Below are positions 1-6,413 of a stretch of 6,413 nt of DNA, piece by piece. Made by a program: the position numbers and the translations under genes. The stretch comes from Cellvibrionales bacterium UBA2034 (GTDB lineage: Bacteria; Pseudomonadota; Gammaproteobacteria; Pseudomonadales; UBA7239). Within the stretch, counting starts at the first letter, position 1. Every line of letters begins with the position of its first letter. Location: assembly GCA_002333095.1 (NCBI GenBank), contig DDBK01000059.1:4834-11246 (forward strand), written 5' to 3'. The notes below the pieces were generated by a model. It saw nothing but the letters and a program-made list of their open reading frames with translations. It was not told the DNA's origin and made no database searches.

Positions 1-1724
1 AGCCGACAGTACGCGAGGCATTGGCTGCAGGTATACAGCCAGTAGTTGGTTTCAGTGTATATACCTGGAATGCCGCAGAGTTTATTGACCTGATTCGTCG
101 TATCCGTCAAAGCTGTCCTGAGATCTGGATTATCCTGGGCGGTCCTCATGTGCAACAAGTGGAGGACTACCTGCTTGTCGATCCAATCGATGCGGTTGTC
201 ATGGGGGAAGGCGAGTTCACATTTGTGGAGTGGCTGGATACCGCTCACCTGAAATCATGGCGTGATATTCAGGGATTGGCGTTTGTCGAAGATGGCAAGA
301 TTGTCAAGAATGCCAGTCGTCCGAGAACACTTGATCTGTCTGTATTTCCCTCTGCGCTGGATGTGATCCCGCTGACTGGTGACGATGGCAAACCGCTCTA
401 TGAATCTGTTGCCTATGAAACCAGTCGGGGTTGCCCGTTCAAATGCTCGTTTTGCGAATGGGGAACGGGCATGTTGGGTACAAAGATTTACCAGTTTCCA
501 CTAGAGCGCATTCGCAGTGACTGGGAAAAGATAATTGCTGCAGGTATTGCAAATATCTGGCTCGCTGATTCCAATTTTGGTGCTTTGAAAGAAGATATTG
601 AAAAAACAAGAATCGTCTGTGAACTGAAAGACAAAACAGGCTTGCCGTCAACGTTTGCTACATCATGGTCGAAAAAGCACAATCCGCGTGTTCAGGAAAT
701 TGTGCTGATGCTCAACCAACACGGCTTGTTGCCCCATTACCAGTTAGCATTGCAAACATTGACTCCGCTCGCGCTGGAGTTGTCGAATCGCAAGAATATG
801 GCGGCGAATGAATATGAACCTATAGCCAAGGCCATGGCAGAAGCTGGAGTACCGATTGCAGCTGAGTTGATCTGGGGATTGCCGGGGGACAATCTGGCTG
901 ATTTCGAGCGCAATCTTGATAAATTGATTGCGACATTTCCTAACGTAAATATTTTTACGTACAACCTGCTACCTGGCACTGAATTTTATGAAAGGCGTTT
1001 TGAATACAAAATAGAAACAGTGCCGGTTGCTGGCTATGGGCGCGCAAAAGGTGAGTATGTCATCGGCTGTCATACGTTCAGCGTAGAGGAAGGGCTGGAA
1101 GGGTATTTCCTCATTGCTGCCCACATGGTGCTGGTGCATGGCACATTGTTACCTTTCACTATCCGTTATCTGGCGTTGGAGGCGAGCATCCCGGCTTCCC
1201 CGCTGATGAGAGCTATCCTGAAGAAATTGCTGGAGCATTTTGGTGAGATCATCACTGCGTCGCCAGTGAATGAAATGACAGTGCATGACAAACTGAAAGT
1301 GTATGAAAATCGTGCGGAGCTATATGTTGCATTATTCGATGATATTGCCGCGACATTCGGGATCATCCGCGAAGCCGTGCATGAATGGTTGCGCTCACAT
1401 GGTGCAGGAGAAGAGCTGTACAGGCGTGTCGACCTGATGTTGGCACTGGATCTTGCGCTTTGTCCTCGCAAGGGCAACCCCTCTGTTGAATTTCATCAAG
1501 TGGAGGGTGATGCCCGGTGCATTATCAAGGCGCTGGAAGCGATGGATTTGCCGGATAGCAAAGCATTTGAAGGATTCAGCGAGCTGCAAGTGGACTATCC
1601 CGGTGGTGTGGGCACTGTACTGAAGGATCCTGACGGGGGTAGCTGGATGCGTGGTAACTGGACGGTAGTGCCTCCAACTGGCGGGAATGCCACCAAGGTT
1701 ATCGACTTTGTAGCGGCCGGATAG
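1..1724 (+). CDS. B12-binding domain radical SAM protein (KedN5-like), 5' partial
   Basis: The reading frame is open to the left window edge (first full codon at base 3), so the N-terminus is missing; the TTG at base 21 has no special claim as a start. Counting residues from that TTG, residues 5-72 look like the second half of a cobalamin-binding Rossmann domain (GFSVYTWN, then ILGGPHV, then VVMGEGE). The radical SAM core follows with a CxxxCxxC 4Fe-4S motif at residues 138, 142 and 145 (CPFKCSFCEWG, codons at 432, 444 and 453), an ADSNFG strand and an ELIWGLPGD strand near residue 282. The CxFC-[DE]-W-G signature and the following core resemble the KedN5-type group of B12-dependent radical SAM proteins, whose members are mostly of unknown substrate. 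The roughly 200-residue C-terminal part has no motif I recognise. Family level is secure. Methyl transfer is plausible but the substrate is unknown. Confidence 0.9.
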   Translation, partial: PTVREALAAGIQPVVGFSVYTWNAAEFIDLIRRIRQSCPEIWIILGGPHVQQVEDYLLVDPIDAVVMGEGEFTFVEWLDTAHLKSWRDIQGLAFVEDGKIVKNASRPRTLDLSVFPSALDVIPLTGDDGKPLYESVAYETSRGCPFKCSFCEWGTGMLGTKIYQFPLERIRSDWEKIIAAGIANIWLADSNFGALKEDIEKTRIVCELKDKTGLPSTFATSWSKKHNPRVQEIVLMLNQHGLLPHYQLALQTLTPLALELSNRKNMAANEYEPIAKAMAEAGVPIAAELIWGLPGDNLADFERNLDKLIATFPNVNIFTYNLLPGTEFYERRFEYKIETVPVAGYGRAKGEYVIGCHTFSVEEGLEGYFLIAAHMVLVHGTLLPFTIRYLALEASIPASPLMRAILKKLLEHFGEIITASPVNEMTVHDKLKVYENRAELYVALFDDIAATFGIIREAVHEWLRSHGAGEELYRRVDLMLALDLALCPRKGNPSVEFHQVEGDARCIIKALEAMDLPDSKAFEGFSELQVDYPGGVGTVLKDPDGGSWMRGNWTVVPPTGGNATKVIDFVAAG

Positions 1725-1815
1725 CGTAAGCTATTGTCAGGGTCAGGCAAGCTGATTAAGCTGGCTGAATACGCGGTTTTGTCCGCACCAAGAATAAGAG
1801 AAGGAACGATAGCTG

Positions 1816-2271
1816 ATGCAAGACAACACCATTCTGCTGGTTGAGGACAATGCTGACGACGAGGCATTGGCTTTGCGTGCACTACGCCACAGCGAATTCG
1901 TAAAAGAAGTCGTGGTTGTGCGGGATGGTGCTGAAGCGCTGGATTACCTGTTTGGCAACGGCCAGTATGCTGATCGTGACACTGCTCTGCAGCCGCGCCT
2001 TATCCTGCTGGACATGAAGCTGCCCAAACTGAATGGTCTGGATGTGCTCCGTCGTATCCGCCAGGACGAACGTACCCGATATCACCCTGTTGTTCTGATG
2101 ACGTCTTCCCGTCAGGAAACAGACATCATTGCCGGCTACAGTCTTGGAGCCAACAGTTATGTACAGAAGCCAGTGAATTTTGATGAGTTTGTGGAATCCA
2201 TCAGGGATCTGGCGCGGTACTGGATGCAGATTAATCGCACCCCCAATTTATCAATCGGCATAAACAGATAG
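1816..2271 (+). CDS. Single-domain response regulator, Rcp1/CheY-like receiver
   Basis: A 151-residue protein that is almost all receiver domain. The acidic pocket is E10-D11 (LLVEDNADDE), the phosphoacceptor is D66 in LLDMKLPKLNG, the switch threonine is T96 in LMTSS, and the conserved lysine is K118 in VQKPVNF. The spacings D66-T96 (30) and D66-K118 (52) equal those of CheY. The long insert between the second and third strands (LFGNGQYADRD) is typical of the Rcp1 type, which usually accepts phosphate from phytochrome-like or hybrid histidine kinases. There is no DNA-binding or enzymatic output domain, only a short tail after about residue 135, so it must act through a partner protein or as a phosphate shuttle. 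A GAGAAGGA ribosome site lies at 1798-1805, 10 bases before the ATG. The gene lies 91 bases after the radical SAM gene and 41 bases before the GGDEF/EAL gene, which also begins with a receiver. No cognate kinase lies in the window. Confidence 0.93.
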   Translation: MQDNTILLVEDNADDEALALRALRHSEFVKEVVVVRDGAEALDYLFGNGQYADRDTALQPRLILLDMKLPKLNGLDVLRRIRQDERTRYHPVVLMTSSRQETDIIAGYSLGANSYVQKPVNFDEFVESIRDLARYWMQINRTPNLSIGINR

Positions 2272-2312
2272 CATTTCAGGCTGTCACTTATAAATAGAGA
2301 AAAAATGCCCTC

Positions 2313-4037
2313 ATGTATTTGAATGTATTGATTGCAGATGACTGTGAAGACGATGCGCTACTGATAGTCAGGGAGTTGCGCAAGAGCGGCTATGAGCCGC
2401 AATTTGAGCGTGTTGAAACCCGTGCAGGCATGGAGCAGGCGCTTGAGCAGCGCCATTGGCAATTGATCATTACAGATCACACGATGCCAGGTTTCAATTC
2501 GACTGATGTACTTGAAATGGTCAAGCGCAGTGGCCTGGATGTGCCGGTCATTATTGTTTCTGGCACCATCGGCGAAGAAGTGGCTGTTCATGCCATGAAG
2601 ACTGGTGCACATGATTACATTATGAAAGACAGTCTGGCGCGTCTTATCCCGGCGATAGAGCGTGAGTTGCGTGATACAGAAACGCGCAGGGCGCGCAATC
2701 AGGCTGAACAAGCACTTTCACATATGGCTTACCACGATTCATTGACCAATCTCGTGAATCGTTCGATGTTGCATGATCGACTGGAACAGGCATTGGTGCG
2801 CGCCCGACGCGATGACACGCTGCTTGCCCTGTTGTTTATTGATCTCGACCGTTTCAAGATTATCAATGACACATTTGGCCATACGACGGGTGACATGCTG
2901 TTGCAAAGCGTAGCGGAGCGGTTACGGACTTGTGCCCGACGCAATGATGTTATATCTCGTTATGGCAGCGATGAATTTGTGATAGTGATGGAAAACCTCG
3001 ATTCGCGCAATGAAGCGGCTGCTGTTGCACAAGCTGTCATCGATGCGATGCTGAAGCCTTTTCATATTAACAAGCATGAAATGTACATTGGTTCCAGTAT
3101 CGGGATTGTTTTCTCGCGTGATTGTGATGGGCGCGGTGAAATGCTCATCAGAAAAGCAGATGTGGCCATGTTTCGCGCCAAGAACCTTGGGCGTAACAAA
3201 TACCAGTTCTATGTTGCAGAAATGGGTGATGAATCCGAATCCAGAAACCAGCTTGAGCAAAGCCTTTATCAGGCGCTGGGCCGGGATGAATTCGAGCTTT
3301 TCTTCCAGCCCCAGGTGCATATAGAGACAGGTTTGTTACGTGGCGCGGAAGTGCTCTTGCGTTGGCGTCATCCTACCCTGGGTCTGGTTTCTCCGGCACA
3401 ATTTATTGATCTGCTGGAAGAGACGGGGCTTGTATTGCCAGTGGGCGAATGGGTGATGAGAACTGCCTGCGAGCAATGGTATGAGTGGTTACAAAGTGGA
3501 CTGATTACAGAGCAGCATATTGTGTCTGTGAATATTTCTTCCTATCAGTTCAAGGGCGCAGATCTGGTTTTTTCTGTTGGTAGTATTCTGGCAGATACCA
3601 ACTTGCCACCCCACATGCTGGATCTGGAAATTACTGAAGGCACGCTGATGGAAGACACCCAGTTGAGTCAGCAAATTTTACAAACACTGAAAGAGATGGG
3701 CGTTAATCTGTCTATTGATGATTTTGGTACTGGCTACTCATCACTCAGCTATCTGAAAAAATTCCCGATTGATTACCTGAAAATAGACCAATCTTTTGTG
3801 CGCGATCTGATCAACAACCCGGATGATGCTGTTATTGCCACTGCCATAATTGGGCTTTCACATAACCTGCATATGAAAGTAATTGCAGAAGGTGTTGAAA
3901 CAGTTGAGGTGCTGGATTTTCTGGCAGGGCAAAAGTGCGATATCTATCAGGGCTACTATTACTCGCGCCCGGTTCCGGTTGATGATTTTTTTGCCATACT
4001 GCAAAGAGAAAAAAACCAGCAGCAGATTACTGCATAG
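2313..4037 (+). CDS. REC-GGDEF-EAL protein, probable c-di-GMP phosphodiesterase
   Basis: A 574-residue cytoplasmic protein with no membrane segment. Residues 1-120 are a receiver: D9-D10, phosphoacceptor D55 (TDHTMPGF), S83 and K105. After a helical linker, residues 138-300 form a GGDEF domain (DSLTNLVNR, FIDLDRFK with metal ligand D177), but the signature reads GSDEF (218-222). The inhibitory c-di-GMP site RxxD is kept (R209-D212). Residues 315-565 form an EAL domain with motif EVL (346-348). Every residue needed in the well-studied RocR phosphodiesterase has a counterpart: E346, N407, E439, E442, D469-D470, K490, E526 and Q546. I infer that c-di-GMP hydrolysis is the main activity, with the GGDEF domain weak or regulatory, and that phosphorylation at D55 modulates output. 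The ATG at 2313 puts the receiver at the usual N-terminal position, although its ribosome site is poor (AGAGA at 2296-2300). The gene probably forms an operon with the receiver gene upstream. Confidence 0.95.
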   Translation: MYLNVLIADDCEDDALLIVRELRKSGYEPQFERVETRAGMEQALEQRHWQLIITDHTMPGFNSTDVLEMVKRSGLDVPVIIVSGTIGEEVAVHAMKTGAHDYIMKDSLARLIPAIERELRDTETRRARNQAEQALSHMAYHDSLTNLVNRSMLHDRLEQALVRARRDDTLLALLFIDLDRFKIINDTFGHTTGDMLLQSVAERLRTCARRNDVISRYGSDEFVIVMENLDSRNEAAAVAQAVIDAMLKPFHINKHEMYIGSSIGIVFSRDCDGRGEMLIRKADVAMFRAKNLGRNKYQFYVAEMGDESESRNQLEQSLYQALGRDEFELFFQPQVHIETGLLRGAEVLLRWRHPTLGLVSPAQFIDLLEETGLVLPVGEWVMRTACEQWYEWLQSGLITEQHIVSVNISSYQFKGADLVFSVGSILADTNLPPHMLDLEITEGTLMEDTQLSQQILQTLKEMGVNLSIDDFGTGYSSLSYLKKFPIDYLKIDQSFVRDLINNPDDAVIATAIIGLSHNLHMKVIAEGVETVEVLDFLAGQKCDIYQGYYYSRPVPVDDFFAILQREKNQQQITA

Positions 4038-4048
4038 CCTTGTGCTGG
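4009..4048 (-). terminator. Rho-independent terminator of the RlmB-like gene, inside the convergent gene's 3' end
   Basis: Read on the minus strand, CCAGCA (4048-4043) pairs with TGCTGG (4021-4016) in a 6-bp stem, and a run of seven T follows at once (4015-4009), then CTCTTT. Within the loop a second perfect 4-bp stem, GCAG-TAAT-CTGC (4033-4022), stacks directly on the outer stem, leaving a 9-base bulge on one side. The gene's own TAA stop lies in the inner loop. The plus-strand direction has no T-run after the hairpin, so it should terminate only the minus-strand transcript. The T-run is encoded by the A-run in the last codons of the REC-GGDEF-EAL gene. Confidence 0.7.
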
Positions 4049-4803
4049 CGGAGTAGTGTCTGGTAGGCAATCAATGTGGCTGTCATTGCTACATTGAGCG
4101 ATTCAATACCGTTAGCCATCGGAATCCCTAGCGAAGTATGTTTCAGTTTTTGTACTTCTTTTGAGACGCCTTCAGTTTCATTTCCCAGTACGTAAATCAC
4201 TGATTGCGTGGTCTTGTGTTCAAACAATGTTTGTCGTGCATCGGCTGCCATAAGGCAGATGTCCATTCCGGAACCAGACAGTTTTTCCAGTAATGGTGGT
4301 AGCTGTTCGCAAACAAAAACAGGGGTTTTGAAGAATGTGCCCGCACTGGCTTTAATGACCAGCGAATCCAGTCTTGCGCAGCCACGTTTCGGGATAATCA
4401 CGCCGTCCAGTCCACCGGCAGCTGCTGAACGCAGGATCATGCCGACATTCTGGGGGTTGGTGATCTGGTCCAGTGCCAACAGTCGCCACACTTTTCCATG
4501 TGCCAATCGGGGCAAATCGTCTGCTTTTTGCAGGTTTGGCATGCGAATATCCAGCGCGACTCCCTGATCCTGTTTTCCATTCCGTGAGATACGCGACAGT
4601 GCCATCCTGGTGTGCAGCACCTGCGGAACCTTTCGGGACTCTGCAAGTTCCAGAATCCCGGCTAGCGTTCCGCCTTGTTGGTTGGACTCAGCCAGATGCA
4701 GCTTATAGGGCAGTATATGGGGATCGCCGAGAGCCTCCAGCACCGCCTGACGGCCGTAAATGGTGAATATGTCATGCGGTAAGGAGGGTTTTATCGAAGG
4801 CAT
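4027..4803 (-). CDS. rlmB: SpoU/TrmH-family rRNA 2'-O-methyltransferase, probable RlmB
   Basis: A 258-residue protein with the two-part layout of RlmB. Residues 12-87 are a substrate-binding domain (IYGRQAVLEAL near the start and DQGVALDI at its end). From about residue 105 comes the SPOUT knotted methyltransferase domain. Motif 1 is NPQNVGMILRSA (N119, catalytic-type R125), motif 2 is LGNETEG (206-212), and motif 3 is IPMANGIESLNV (227-238). RlmB methylates the ribose of G2251 in the 23S rRNA P-loop of E. coli, using S-adenosylmethionine. The length is slightly above the E. coli enzyme (about 243 residues). The usual HQG motif reads DQG here, and other SpoU paralogues exist, so the exact target nucleotide is less certain than the family. 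The ATG at 4803 is the only sensible start, because an in-frame TGA lies two codons upstream. No strong ribosome site is visible. The gene is convergent with the EAL gene (11-base overlap) and divergent from the cNMP-binding gene. Confidence 0.9.
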   Translation of the reverse strand: MPSIKPSLPHDIFTIYGRQAVLEALGDPHILPYKLHLAESNQQGGTLAGILELAESRKVPQVLHTRMALSRISRNGKQDQGVALDIRMPNLQKADDLPRLAHGKVWRLLALDQITNPQNVGMILRSAAAGGLDGVIIPKRGCARLDSLVIKASAGTFFKTPVFVCEQLPPLLEKLSGSGMDICLMAADARQTLFEHKTTQSVIYVLGNETEGVSKEVQKLKHTSLGIPMANGIESLNVAMTATLIAYQTLLRQHKAMQ

Positions 4804-4918
4804 AGGTCACGGATAACTGTGCACTGTAATGGACCCCAAGTATAACGGTGCTTGTCTATTGCACGCCATGCGCTGAGAATTGACACTACACGCATTAAGG
4901 GAAAATACAGGGACTAGC
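4804..4918. promoter_or_regulatory. Divergent intergenic region with overlapping -10-like boxes
   Basis: These 115 bases separate two divergent genes, so both promoters should lie here or close by. On the plus strand TATAAC (4841-4846, five of six to the sigma-70 -10 box) has a weak TGTGCA at 4818-4823 with 17-base spacing. On the minus strand TATACT (4844-4839, five of six) overlaps the same bases, but I find no -35 box at proper spacing. No clear operator, CRP-like or FNR-like palindrome is visible. Placement of the individual promoter elements is tentative. Confidence 0.35.
4909..4913 (+). promoter_or_regulatory. Ribosome binding site that fixes the start of the cNMP-binding/rhodanese gene
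   Basis: AGGGA sits 5 bases before the ATG at 4919. The frame is open further up to a TTG at 4880, but that TTG has no comparable ribosome site, so the ATG at 4919 is preferred. The protein is then 362 residues instead of 375. Confidence 0.7.

Positions 4919-6413
<1,495 letters not shown>

Noticed and set aside
1734..1762. TTGTCA (1734-1739) as the -35 box of a promoter for the receiver gene
   Set aside because: The best -10 at proper spacing matches only three of six bases.
1746..1766. Imperfect hairpin (AGCT-GATTA-AGCT core) after the radical SAM gene
   Set aside because: The stem is short with a mismatch and no T-run follows, so it is not supported as a terminator.
4208..4567. 119-codon open frame on the plus strand opposite the rlmB-like gene
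   Set aside because: It lies wholly antisense to a well-supported methyltransferase gene, and its translation shows no recognisable domain.
4848..4864. GTGC-N9-GCAC inverted repeat in the divergent intergenic region as an operator
   Set aside because: The arms are only 4 bases and do not extend, so it is within chance expectation.
4880..4906. Perfect TTGACA (4880-4885) with GAAAAT (4901-4906) as a promoter
   Set aside because: The spacing is only 15 bases, and the transcript would start at about 4913, cutting off the ribosome site of the gene it should serve.
4880..4918. TTG start at 4880, giving 13 extra N-terminal residues on the cNMP-binding protein
   Set aside because: It has no good ribosome site, whereas the ATG at 4919 has AGGGA at 5-base spacing.

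Overview
The window carries six protein-coding genes, two of them cut by the window edges. The style is that of a free-living Gram-negative proteobacterium. A betaproteobacterium (Nitrosomonadales-like) is my best guess, from the look of the dihydrolipoamide dehydrogenase N-terminus, the RlmB-like methyltransferase and the roughly even base composition. That taxonomic call is inference, not proof. I saw no rRNA, tRNA, CRISPR array or insertion sequence.

Layout. (1) Bases 1-1724, plus strand: a B12-binding/radical SAM enzyme whose N-terminus lies upstream of the window. (2) 1816-2271, plus: a stand-alone Rcp1-type receiver protein. (3) 2313-4037, plus: a REC-GGDEF-EAL protein of cyclic di-GMP signalling, with a degenerate GSDEF motif but complete phosphodiesterase residues. 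Genes 2 and 3 are 41 bases apart and probably form a phosphorelay output pair. No histidine kinase is visible. (4) 4027-4803, minus: a SpoU/TrmH-family rRNA 2'-O-methyltransferase, probably RlmB, convergent with gene 3 and overlapping its end by 11 bases. A rho-independent terminator for gene 4 sits in the overlap and inside the last codons of gene 3. (5) 4919-6007, plus, divergent from gene 4: a protein with a degenerate cNMP-binding-like domain, a well-formed cNMP-binding domain, and a short C-terminal rhodanese-like domain without the catalytic cysteine. (6) 6040-6413, plus, cut by the window end: dihydrolipoamide dehydrogenase, 32 bases after gene 5 and probably co-transcribed with it.

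How they work together. Genes 2 and 3 look like a signalling module in which phosphorylation of one or both receivers tunes c-di-GMP breakdown. Gene 5 may sense a cyclic nucleotide, and its closeness to lpd suggests a link to central metabolism or redox state, but this rests on position alone. I do not see a clearly new multi-gene system. The most distinctive items are the gene 5 domain fusion next to lpd, the GTP-sensor-like GGDEF/EAL protein, and the terminator embedded in coding sequence.
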